A DNA stretch of 12,983 bases, taken from assembly GCA_030538175.1 (NCBI GenBank), contig JAUNUL010000048.1, forward strand, positions 1 through 12,983. Direction: 5' to 3'. The DNA comes from Propionibacteriaceae bacterium. Its GTDB lineage: Bacteria; Actinomycetota; Actinomycetes; Propionibacteriales; Propionibacteriaceae. Both the position numbers and the translations under genes were made by a program. A model generated the notes under the pieces. It did not search any database, had not been told where the DNA came from, and saw only the letters and a list, made by a program, of their open reading frames with translations. Positions 1-6,965 of this stretch are shown here, one piece after another (the stretch's first letter is position 1; each line of letters starts with the position of its first letter).

Positions 1-94
1 CCCAAGCTCAACGGGCAGTTCGCGCGACGTCCCCACTGTGGGCCCAGCCACCGACGCCCCGGCGAGTCAGCCTGCGCCGCCGCCCGCGCCCTAG
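1..94 (+). CDS. Possible C-terminal end of an upstream protein (partial)
   Basis: The frame beginning at base 2 is open from the window edge to a TAG at 92-94. It reads as a low-complexity tail rich in Pro, Ala, Ser and Thr that ends in a run of alanines and prolines (…QPAPPPAP). Such tails are common at the ends of actinobacterial membrane or secreted proteins, but random high-GC DNA also yields open frames of this length, so the call is tentative. The stop lies 9 bases before the GTG start of the next gene, which would suit an operon. Nothing indicates the function. Confidence 0.35.
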   Translation, partial: PSSTGSSRDVPTVGPATDAPASQPAPPPAP

Positions 95-103
95 GGTGCT
101 GGC

Positions 104-922
104 GTGGCACGGGTGACGCACAAGACGATGGCGGTTGAACCAGAACAGGCGCAGAAGTGGTTGGAGCGCAATATCGCCAACCGCACCCTTCGCCCCTCCC
201 GGGTCAAGGAATACGCGACGGCGATGTCCGAGGGTCGCTGGCTCTACACCGCTGATCCCATCCGGTTCGACTCCGACGGCAAGCTCATCGATGGCCAGCA
301 CCGCCTGATGGCGGTCGTGCGTTCCGGTTGCACGGTCGAGATGCACGTGGTTCGGGGGCTCTCCCCGGAAGCCCAGGACAAGGTCGACACCGGCGCGATC
401 CGCACCGCTGCCGACGCCCTGAAAGTCCGCGGCTTCAAGCATGGATCCCAGCTCGCCGCGACGATTCCGATCGTCAACTGGCTGCTCCAGGGTGGCGGGT
501 TTGCCGCGAGCTATTCACGCGATGACGTGGTCTATTGGACCGGTGTCCACGAGGGGCTGGACGTGATCGTCGAGCAGGCGTACAAGGATCGCAACCTCCT
601 GCCCTGCCAACTCGCGCCCTTCGCTGCGGCCTATTACGCGGCCCGCAAGCGGTCCAACGACCCGGCCGCGACCGATGAGTTCTTCGTCGAGCAACTGGTC
701 AACACCATCGGCCTGACCTCCGGCTCCCCCGCCCTGGCGACCCGGAAATACCTGCTCGGCCTGCGTGAGGACAAGCGACCCAACAACAAGGCCGCCAAGG
801 CGAGCACCGTGCTGGCCCTGCTGGAGGGATACACCCACTTCCGCGCCAACCGCAGCCTCTTCACGATGCGGGCCCCGCGCGGCGGGTGGCCCGTCAACGA
901 CCGGGTGGACATCCCTGGTTAA
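104..922 (+). CDS. ParB/sulfiredoxin-like domain protein of unknown function
   Basis: This 272-residue protein carries the box LIDGQHRLMAV at residues 61-71. That DGQHR pattern is typical of the ParB N-terminal/sulfiredoxin-like fold, in which ParB relatives bind or hydrolyse nucleotides. Ahead of it, residues 12-50 form a helix-rich segment (SRVKEYATAMSEGRW) seen in related actinobacterial and actinophage proteins. Residues 110-272 look helical and are not recognisable. There is no clear helix-turn-helix, and no ParA partner lies beside it, so a chromosome-partitioning role is unlikely. The GTG start at 104 has only a weak AGGGTG upstream (93-98); ATG at 128 (Met9) is an alternative. Homologues are often phage- or element-borne, but no other phage-like gene is visible. 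The fold is fairly sure; the function is unknown. Confidence 0.8.
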   Translation: MARVTHKTMAVEPEQAQKWLERNIANRTLRPSRVKEYATAMSEGRWLYTADPIRFDSDGKLIDGQHRLMAVVRSGCTVEMHVVRGLSPEAQDKVDTGAIRTAADALKVRGFKHGSQLAATIPIVNWLLQGGGFAASYSRDDVVYWTGVHEGLDVIVEQAYKDRNLLPCQLAPFAAAYYAARKRSNDPAATDEFFVEQLVNTIGLTSGSPALATRKYLLGLREDKRPNNKAAKASTVLALLEGYTHFRANRSLFTMRAPRGGWPVNDRVDIPG

Positions 923-1055
923 CCCCGCCGTCGGGCCCTGATCACGGGATGTTCATCCTGCGCGCCGAGCATGACCTTTCGTTCATGTTCAGCGCATCCT
1001 GGGCTCATCCGGTGTCCCTACCTTCGATCACACACCCCCAATGATCGGAGACAAC
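923..1055. promoter_or_regulatory. Non-coding gap probably holding the promoter of the three-gene operon
   Basis: This 133-base gap separates the ParB-like gene from the NTPase gene and is the only long spacer before the overlapping trio, so the operon promoter most likely lies here. It holds two short inverted repeats: GGATG-TT-CATCC at 947-958, and CATGA/TCATG arms near 970-987 separated by eight bases. Either could be a regulator site or chance. TACCTT at 1019-1024 fits a loose -10 pattern but has no convincing -35 partner. No U-rich terminator hairpin is seen after the upstream gene. Confidence 0.35.
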
Positions 1056-2261
1056 ATGACCACCGACAGCGTCACCCTGCAACGCGAGATCGCGGTCGCA
1101 CTCGAGCGACGCAACCGGCATCTGGCCAACCATCGCGCCGAGGGCCTCACCGGCGAAGGCGTCGTGGCGGTCGACCTCCTCCCGCGGCGGCTCCGCAAGG
1201 CCAAGAAGTCCTACAATGCCCGCGCCCTTGCCCAGGCTGTCCAGCAGAACCGGGGCGAGGGCTATCACCTCCTCCAGGGCCGAGGTGTCCGACCGCAGAC
1301 CGGCGACCTGGTGCTGGCCCGGGTTGGCGCGATCGGCCAGCACAAGCGGTTGGAGTCCCACACGTCCTATCGCCGCCACCTGTTCAGCGGTGACGAGATC
1401 GTCGTGGTCTATGGCAACCGTTATGCCCCGGACCAGTTCCTTGCCGAGGTCCCCCGCAATCTCAACTTCACCAACCTGGTCGCTGCCGGCGGGATGGCGG
1501 GACGGGTCATCGACAAGCATGCCGCCATCAGCCCGGCCACCGTGCTTGAGCCGATCGGGCTGATCGCCGACGACGAGGGCCCGGTGAACCTCACCCGGTT
1601 GGCCCCTGCCCGGATCCGCCCCTGGCAGGAAGCCCGCGCCGAGCTCGACGCGTTGCCCTATCGGCCGCGCATCATCTTCGTGTTCGGGTCCTCCATGAAC
1701 TCCGGGAAGTCCACAACCTTGGGGTGCCTGGTCAACGGGCTCACCAACGCCGGCCTGACCGTCCATGCCGGCAAGGCCACCGGCACCGGCGCGGGAAACG
1801 ATTCCGGGCTCTTCAGGGATGCGGGTGCCGACCGGGTGCTGGACTTCACCGACTTCGGGCTCGTATCCACGTTCCAGATGTCGTTCGAGTCGGTCAAGGA
1901 CGCTGTCTTCTCGGTTGCCGCCGAACTCGCCAACCCGGAGGAGCCGGGTGGGGAGGCACCTGATGCCGTAGTGGTGGAGATCGCCGACGGCATCTATCAG
2001 GGTGAAACCAGCGCCCTGGTGCGCGATCCGGACTTCCGCGCCATCGTCGATGCAGTGTTGTTCGCCTGCGGTGAAGCGCTGAGCGCAGCCGCCGGGTCGT
2101 CCCTCCTGCTGGAGGCGGGACTCCCCCTGGTGGCGATCAGCGGCCTGCTGACCGCGTCCCCACTGATCGCAGCCGAGGCGGCCGCCGTCGTTGATACGCC
2201 CATCGTGCAGACCTATGACCTGTGCATGGCGGGAGTCGCCTCGGGAGTGGCAGGTTTGTGA
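1056..2261 (+). CDS. Two-part P-loop NTPase, DUF1611/MobB/BioD-like, unknown substrate
   Basis: This 401-residue protein has two parts. Residues 1-185 form an uncharacterised domain with the pattern GDLVLARVGAIGQHKRLE (83-100), then GDEIVVVYGNRYAPDQF (112-128) and AAGGMAGRV (143-151). Residues 205-401 form a P-loop NTPase: Walker A GSSMNSGKST (211-220), a GKATGTGAGND segment (239-249), and a Walker-B-like strand VVVEIADG (305-312). This resembles the DUF1611, MobB and dethiobiotin synthetase group, in which an ATP or GTP P-loop acts on a small molecule or cofactor; I infer that from motif layout only. The P-loop looks intact, unlike that of its neighbour. ATG at 1056 is preferred over ATG at 1041 because GGAG at 1047-1050 sits five bases ahead. 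The stop overlaps the next start, implying translational coupling. The substrate is unknown. Confidence 0.8.
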   Translation: MTTDSVTLQREIAVALERRNRHLANHRAEGLTGEGVVAVDLLPRRLRKAKKSYNARALAQAVQQNRGEGYHLLQGRGVRPQTGDLVLARVGAIGQHKRLESHTSYRRHLFSGDEIVVVYGNRYAPDQFLAEVPRNLNFTNLVAAGGMAGRVIDKHAAISPATVLEPIGLIADDEGPVNLTRLAPARIRPWQEARAELDALPYRPRIIFVFGSSMNSGKSTTLGCLVNGLTNAGLTVHAGKATGTGAGNDSGLFRDAGADRVLDFTDFGLVSTFQMSFESVKDAVFSVAAELANPEEPGGEAPDAVVVEIADGIYQGETSALVRDPDFRAIVDAVLFACGEALSAAAGSSLLLEAGLPLVAISGLLTASPLIAAEAAAVVDTPIVQTYDLCMAGVASGVAGL

Positions 2262-4066
2262 GCGCGGCCCTGCCCCCGGATGAGGGCGACCTGCCAGCAC
2301 TGTTCACCGGCCGGCGTCGCTGGCTGCTGACGGTGCTGGCGGGGATGGGCCTGGCACAGGCGGTGCTCTCGGTGTTCACCGCGTTCCTGACCCCGCGCCT
2401 GCTGACCGGCCAGGATCATCCCGCAGTCCTGTCCGTTATGTTGATCGGGGCGGGGCTGCTGGTGGGGGCGATCCGGGTCGGCGAGCGGGTCGTCTCGGAG
2501 GACCTGGGTCAGGACTATGTGCGAGAGGTACGCAAGCTCCTCATCGTCTCGGCTTTGGTCCCCCAGCGGTCGGTGAGCCTGGGGTCCACGATCGCCCGGA
2601 CCACCAACGACCTGACGGCGGTGAAGAACTGGGTGGCGTTGGGGATCAGCCCGCTGGTTGTGGGCGTCCCCCTGATCTCCGGGATCGTCATCGCGATGTT
2701 CCTGCTCACCCCGCAGCTTGCCCTGGTCGTCGCGCTGACGCTGACGGCCTTTGCCGCGGGCATGGTGGCGTTGTCGCGGCCCCTGCTGGAGCGGGCCCGC
2801 GGTCTGCGCAGGGTCCGGGGGCGGATGGCGGGCCATATCGCCGACACGGTCACCGCCGGTGAAGCGATCCGGGTTTCCGGTGGCGTCGACCGGGAGGTCG
2901 AGCGCGTTGACCGGCTGAGCGAACGCGTCGCGGCTGCCGCCCACGCCCGGGCGGTGGTGTCCGGCGCGATGCGTGGGTCGGCCGCATCGGTGACCGCGGT
3001 GTTGGCCGTGCTGGTCGCTGTCGTCGGAGCGCGGGTGGGTTCCACGGGCGCCGACATCACGACGGCTGTCTTCATCGCCGGCATGCTCGCGGCTCCGGTC
3101 ACCGATTTGGGCAGGGTCGGGGAATACCGGCAGAACCTCAAGGCGGCCCACCGCGTACTCGCTCCGGTCCTCGCGAACGCCCGAGCCTTTCACCGCCACG
3201 AACGGCGCCTCCTGCGTCAACAGGCCCATCGCCAGCATCACGGCGATCCGGCCGGGCTGGCCCGGAGTGCGGTGCATGTCGCGGATCTGGTCGATCGGGA
3301 GGGCACCTTGCCGGAACTGATCGCGGCCCCCGGCTCCCGGGTGCTGCTCACCGGAGATTCGGCCAAACGGATCCGGCGGGTGTTGAGCGAGCTCACGGCA
3401 GACCGTTTCGAACCGGATGCCTGGGTCGTCGTCGCCGGCCGGCATCTGACGACCCTGCCGGCGCGGTCCCGTCGCCAGCTCGTGGGGTATGCCTCCCGGA
3501 ACACCCCACTGGAACGGGCATCGATCGGTCGAGTGATCCGTTACCGAACGCAGGCCGACAGCGACGAACTCGCCGACCTGGTGAGCCGTGTCGGCTTGCA
3601 CGACCGGGTCGCGCAACTGCCCGACGGTGTGGGCACGACCCTGCGCCGTGGCGGTGAGCCCCTCACGGTCACCGAACGCGCCCAGCTCAAGCTGGCCCGG
3701 GCGCTGGCCGGCAACCCCCCGCTGCTGGTGCTCGATCATCTCGACGACCAACTCGATCAGCACGGGCGATCACTGTTGCGGGAGATCCTGGCCGACTATC
3801 CGGGGTGTGTGCTGGTCTGCAGCAGCAACCCCGAGGTGATCCTGGACTGCTATGACGTGTGGAATGTCGACGAGCTTGCCCCCACGCTCGTCATCGCTCT
3901 GCCCGCCCGAGAAGTCCCGGTGCGGGGCCCCCGCCGGACCACCCATCAGGTGGGGTCGGCGACCAATCCGTTCGGACCACCGGTTTTCCGGTCCGCCGCC
4001 GAACGAGCCGCCCTGCGCACCCAGGCCGACCCCCATGGCCCGAACGATGACGAGGACGACGAATGA
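2258..4066 (+). CDS. ABC-exporter-like membrane protein with degenerate ATPase domain
   Basis: This 602-residue protein has the layout of a half ABC exporter: six likely membrane segments between residues 20 and 285, a helical linker, then an ATPase-like domain (about 340-545). The key ATPase motifs are damaged. The P-loop is shortened to TGDSAKRI (365-372), keeping the Lys but losing the glycines and the Ser/Thr. The LSGGQ signature is replaced by LTVTE (469-473), although the following LKLARALAGNPPLL is preserved. Walker B VLDHLDD keeps the Asp (493) but has His for the catalytic Glu (494). The switch His is absent (VCSSNP, 520-525). ATP hydrolysis is therefore unlikely unless it pairs with an active partner, and none is encoded here. 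GTG at 2258 is chosen: it overlaps the upstream stop (GTGA) and follows GGGAG at 2243-2247. It ends in an acidic tail. The substrate is unknown. Confidence 0.85.
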   Translation: MSAALPPDEGDLPALFTGRRRWLLTVLAGMGLAQAVLSVFTAFLTPRLLTGQDHPAVLSVMLIGAGLLVGAIRVGERVVSEDLGQDYVREVRKLLIVSALVPQRSVSLGSTIARTTNDLTAVKNWVALGISPLVVGVPLISGIVIAMFLLTPQLALVVALTLTAFAAGMVALSRPLLERARGLRRVRGRMAGHIADTVTAGEAIRVSGGVDREVERVDRLSERVAAAAHARAVVSGAMRGSAASVTAVLAVLVAVVGARVGSTGADITTAVFIAGMLAAPVTDLGRVGEYRQNLKAAHRVLAPVLANARAFHRHERRLLRQQAHRQHHGDPAGLARSAVHVADLVDREGTLPELIAAPGSRVLLTGDSAKRIRRVLSELTADRFEPDAWVVVAGRHLTTLPARSRRQLVGYASRNTPLERASIGRVIRYRTQADSDELADLVSRVGLHDRVAQLPDGVGTTLRRGGEPLTVTERAQLKLARALAGNPPLLVLDHLDDQLDQHGRSLLREILADYPGCVLVCSSNPEVILDCYDVWNVDELAPTLVIALPAREVPVRGPRRTTHQVGSATNPFGPPVFRSAAERAALRTQADPHGPNDDEDDE

Positions 4067-4977
4067 CATCCGAAGTGCGTGAGACCTTCCGGCCGCCTTG
4101 GACCCGCCGCTTCGCGGGTCGACCGCGGATCGTCGGCTGGATCACCGCGGTCACCGCCCTGGGCCTGCTGCTGTTGATCCTGGCGGTCTCGGTCGCCCTG
4201 CGGGCCACGGTCCGGGCCGGAATCCAGGAGGGCATCACCCAGGAGGCGGGTGAGATCCAACAATTCTCGGCCACCGGGGTTGACCCCACGACCGGTGAGC
4301 GGTTCGAGAGCACGCTGCGGTTCATCGAGGTCTATCTCGCCAGGCAGCACCCGGAGAGTTCGGAGCTGCTGCTCGGCGGCCTTCCTGCTGCCGCACCCAC
4401 GACGGAGGTGCGGGGTGCCGATGCGGTCAGCTTCGCGGATCTGGACTCGGCCGCCAGAGGCCGGCTGCTCGAACCCGGCGGTGCCGGCACCCTGACCACC
4501 CGCGATGACGGGGTGATCTCGTGGCGCACCGTGGACCTCACGACCCCCACCGCCAGCACCACGCAGGGCTACATCACGATCGTCGTCTTCCACCAACCAC
4601 AGGAGGCACGGACCCGGACCTCGTTGGCGATGTTGGTGTTGATCGCACTGGGTGCCCTGGCCGCGACCGGTGCAGTGTCGTGGGTGGTCGCGGGGCGGAT
4701 CCTGAGCCATGTCGATCAGTTCGAGGCTGCTGCGGACCGCGCCGCACGTCAGGCACATCTCTCGCGGTTGTCCGAGGAGGGGCCCGAGGAGTACGCCCGG
4801 CTGGCCCGGGCAGCGAACCTCACCCTGGCCACGGCCGAGGAGGCAGCCGAACGCAACCAGCGCTTCGTCGACGACCTCACCCATGAGCTGCGCACGCCCC
4901 TGGCCATCGTCCGCGGCAGCCTGGAGCAGCCGGGTGGAACTTCTGCCACGGTCCGGGTGGAGATCCCGAGCGACTGA
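4063..4977 (+). CDS. Sensor histidine kinase lacking its ATP-binding domain
   Basis: This 304-residue protein begins as a normal membrane sensor kinase: TM1 about 23-47, an extracytoplasmic sensor region about 48-186, TM2 about 187-210, a HAMP-like linker about 211-264, and the HisKA box FVDDLTHELRTPLAIVRGSL with phospho-acceptor His274. Right after GSLEQ (285-289) it jumps to PGGTSATVRVEIPSD, which looks like the last strand of a HATPase_c domain, normally about 150 residues further on. The N, G1, F and G2 ATP-binding boxes are missing, so self-phosphorylation is impossible as read. The frame is kept across the junction, so it is either an in-frame internal deletion or an assembly collapse. 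The start ATG overlaps the upstream stop (ATGA), and no response regulator is adjacent. It may be a relic, a phospho-acceptor for another kinase, or a signalling decoy. Confidence 0.8.
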   Translation: MTSEVRETFRPPWTRRFAGRPRIVGWITAVTALGLLLLILAVSVALRATVRAGIQEGITQEAGEIQQFSATGVDPTTGERFESTLRFIEVYLARQHPESSELLLGGLPAAAPTTEVRGADAVSFADLDSAARGRLLEPGGAGTLTTRDDGVISWRTVDLTTPTASTTQGYITIVVFHQPQEARTRTSLAMLVLIALGALAATGAVSWVVAGRILSHVDQFEAAADRAARQAHLSRLSEEGPEEYARLARAANLTLATAEEAAERNQRFVDDLTHELRTPLAIVRGSLEQPGGTSATVRVEIPSD

Positions 4978-5006
4978 CGTCGCCCAGGGTGTCGATCCGC
5001 AGGTGG

Positions 5007-6866
5007 CTAGGCAGTGCCGAGTTCGGCGCCCAGTGACCGTTCGGCCTCGAGGGCATCCACACCGACGCCGGTGGCCCGGTGGCCGGTGATGTCGGTGGCC
5101 AACACCGCGTTGAGGGCCGCACGGAGTTGCGTCTCGGCCTCCACCGCATCGGTGACGACCTCGGGCTGCCGCCAGGCGACGTACCCATCAGGCCGCACCA
5201 ACAAGGCACCGGCCTCTGCGATCTCGCGGGCGTCGTGCCAATAGCCATAGAGGTCCTGCCGCCCGATTTCGTCGATCACGACCGTGCGCAGATAGGGCAG
5301 GTCGAGGGCGGCTGCGGCCTCGACCCATGCCTGGCCCGACAGTCCGGTGACGAGGCTGAACAGTCCCTGGCCGGTGACGTCGAGCGTGGACGTACGCCGA
5401 CCCCGCCCGTCAACCAGCCACGCGTGCGGCAGCTTGGCGCCCGGTCGGGTGGTGGCCTGGAGATAACGCACTTTGTCGCGCGTGAACTCCTCGGGGGCGG
5501 AGCCATCCTCGATGACCGCTGACGAGGCATATCGCTGGTTGAGCTCGATCCCCTGAGCGTTGAACTCCTGGCTCTTGAGGTCGATCGCGGCCCGCAGCGC
5601 GTCCCGGGCGTCGGCCCCGTCGAGGGTCGGCGCCTGCAGCTTTGCCATCCCGGCGGCCACGGGGTCATCACCCTCGGCCGCGAACGCCGCCCGCAGCGGC
5701 GCATAGTCGAAGCGGGACTGGTTGGCCCTGGCCACGATCTGCTCCCCCACCGGGGCGCGCTCGTCGGAATAGGTCTCGAGCAACTTGGGCCCGGCGTACC
5801 CCTTGACCGCGTACGCCAGCTTCCACGCAAGGTTGAACGCATCCTGGATGCACGTATTCGAACCCAACCCGCTGCTCGGTGGGTGCCGGTGCACGGCGTC
5901 GCCACCACAGAAGACGCGGCCCTTCGAATAGGTCAGGGCGTGCTGCTGATTGACATACCACGGCGAAACCCAGTGGATCTCGGCCTCGAAGTCCGGGATG
6001 CCGATCATCGACCGGATCTTGGCGAGCGCGGATTCATGGCTCAGGTCGGGCTCACCCTTGCTCTGGTCGAACCCCCAACCGGCCATCCACTGATCCCACG
6101 GCCGCACGGCCCGCAGGCCACCCAGGCCGAGCTCACCGAACCCCGTGGAGGGCTGGAAGACATAGTGCAGAACGCTGGGCCGATGGGCCAAATAGGGGCT
6201 CAGGTCAGCGTCGAAGCGCACATAGATCTGCCCGGCCCGCGCGGCCTGGCCGACGATCTCCAAACCGATCTCGTCAGCGATCTGGGAGCGCGCACCGTCG
6301 GCGCCGACCAGATAGCGGGCGCGCTGGGTGAACGTGGTGCCGGCGACCGGATCGTTGAGGGTCACGGTCACCCCGTGCTCGTCCTGAACGTGTCCGAGAT
6401 AGGTCACCCCGAACCGGAACTGCGCGCCCCGAGCGGCAGCTTTGGCCACCACGATCGGTTCCATCAGCGGCTGGCCCAGGTCGAGCAGCCCGCAGGGACT
6501 GCCGAGAAGATAGTCGGTGCGGCGCTCGTCGCCGGTCCCCCACGTCCGCAAGCGGGCGATCTCGGGCCCGACCACGCTGGTGGTGAAGATGTGGTCACCC
6601 ATCAGCTCCCAGTCGGTGCCGGCGGCCTTGGCCTCCTCTTCGATGCCAAGATCGCGGAAGACCTCCAGCGCACGCTGGTTCATCACATGCGCCCGGGGGC
6701 TGTGGGCGACCCAGTTCCACTTCGACACCGCGAGCACGCGGACGCCATAGGTGGCCAGCGCCAGCGCGGTTGTCCCGCCCATCGGCCCGGTGCCAACGAC
6801 GATCACATCGACATCGAACTCACTCGCCTGCTGACCCTGTTCGTGGCCTGTCGCGTCGTTGCGCAT
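5007..6866 (-). CDS. FAD-dependent aromatic (phenol-type) monooxygenase, paralogue 1
   Basis: A 619-residue flavoprotein of the TfdB/PheA-like group A aromatic hydroxylases, which use NAD(P)H and O2 to add a hydroxyl ortho to an existing one. The motifs are all present: the N-terminal FAD fold VGTGPMGG (24-31), the central GADGARS (188-194), and the second FAD box GGDAVHRHPPSSGLGSNT (321-338). A C-terminal thioredoxin-like domain ends with GALLVRPDGYVAW. Its length is close to that of TfdB (about 598). ATG at 6866 is chosen because AAAGGGAGT (6871-6879, read on the minus strand) lies five bases ahead; GTG at 6872 would overlap that site. It is transcribed away from a close paralogue and stands alone on its strand. 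The catabolic neighbours suggest a phenylpropionate-type or similar phenolic acid, but the substrate cannot be read from the sequence. Confidence 0.92.
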   Translation of the reverse strand: MRNDATGHEQGQQASEFDVDVIVVGTGPMGGTTALALATYGVRVLAVSKWNWVAHSPRAHVMNQRALEVFRDLGIEEEAKAAGTDWELMGDHIFTTSVVGPEIARLRTWGTGDERRTDYLLGSPCGLLDLGQPLMEPIVVAKAAARGAQFRFGVTYLGHVQDEHGVTVTLNDPVAGTTFTQRARYLVGADGARSQIADEIGLEIVGQAARAGQIYVRFDADLSPYLAHRPSVLHYVFQPSTGFGELGLGGLRAVRPWDQWMAGWGFDQSKGEPDLSHESALAKIRSMIGIPDFEAEIHWVSPWYVNQQHALTYSKGRVFCGGDAVHRHPPSSGLGSNTCIQDAFNLAWKLAYAVKGYAGPKLLETYSDERAPVGEQIVARANQSRFDYAPLRAAFAAEGDDPVAAGMAKLQAPTLDGADARDALRAAIDLKSQEFNAQGIELNQRYASSAVIEDGSAPEEFTRDKVRYLQATTRPGAKLPHAWLVDGRGRRTSTLDVTGQGLFSLVTGLSGQAWVEAAAALDLPYLRTVVIDEIGRQDLYGYWHDAREIAEAGALLVRPDGYVAWRQPEVVTDAVEAETQLRAALNAVLATDITGHRATGVGVDALEAERSLGAELGTA

Positions 6867-6965
6867 GCACACTCCCTTTCGAAGTTTCCCACCACCGAGA
6901 CCGTCTGGCGTACTAGCATGCTAGCATCGCATCATCCCAACGCACCGACGCGCCAGGAGATTCAC
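6867..6965. promoter_or_regulatory. Divergent promoter region between the two monooxygenases
   Basis: These 99 bases separate two divergent start codons and must hold promoters for both transcripts. Both ribosome binding sites are visible at its edges: GGGAG on the minus strand (6872-6876) and AGGAG on the plus strand (6955-6959). The middle holds an overlapping palindrome at 6913-6927. TAGCAT (6914-6919 and 6922-6927) would fit a TAnnnT -10 pattern on either strand because of the palindrome, but no strong -35 is seen at the right spacing. Confidence 0.65.
6913..6927. promoter_or_regulatory. Candidate operator: overlapping palindromes CTAGCATGCTAG / ATGCTAGCAT
   Basis: CTAGCATGCTAG (6913-6924) is a perfect 12-base palindrome. 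It overlaps a second perfect palindrome, ATGCTAGCAT (6918-6927), so CTAGCAT also appears twice in tandem, eight bases apart. CTAG is scarce in this GC-rich window: the only other two copies I noticed are at a stop-codon region near 91-94 and at a stop codon near 5006-5009. The location midway between divergent catabolic genes, with a GntR/FCD regulator encoded in the same cluster, makes it the best operator candidate. Binding by that regulator is inference. Confidence 0.5.

Noticed and set aside
947..987. Short inverted repeats before the NTPase operon as a defined operator
   Set aside because: Five-base arms are expected by chance at this density, and no local DNA-binding regulator is linked to this operon.
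2222..2257. GTG at 2222 as start of the ABC-like protein
   Set aside because: It would force a 40-base overlap with the NTPase gene; GTG at 2258 gives the usual 4-base overlap and has GGGAG upstream.
1005..2300. A 431-codon minus-strand open frame opposite the P-loop NTPase
   Set aside because: It shows no motifs, while the sense strand carries a Walker A box and a good ribosome binding site; it is a GC-driven shadow.
2213..3763. A 516-codon open frame antisense to the ABC-like gene
   Set aside because: Composition is typical of a high-GC shadow frame (many Arg, Gly, His, Gln, Asp repeats), no domain is recognisable, and the sense frame has clear membrane segments and motifs.
6918..6920. 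ATG at 6918 as start of monooxygenase 2
   Set aside because: It lies inside the operator-like palindrome, has no ribosome binding site, and would add a 16-residue extension with no family match.
5883..6965. The plus-strand frame of monooxygenase 2 stays open about 1.1 kb upstream of its start
   Set aside because: That part is antisense to the well-supported monooxygenase 1 and reads as low-information GC-rich peptide. FAD-fold homology begins only after base 6966, where there is also a ribosome binding site.
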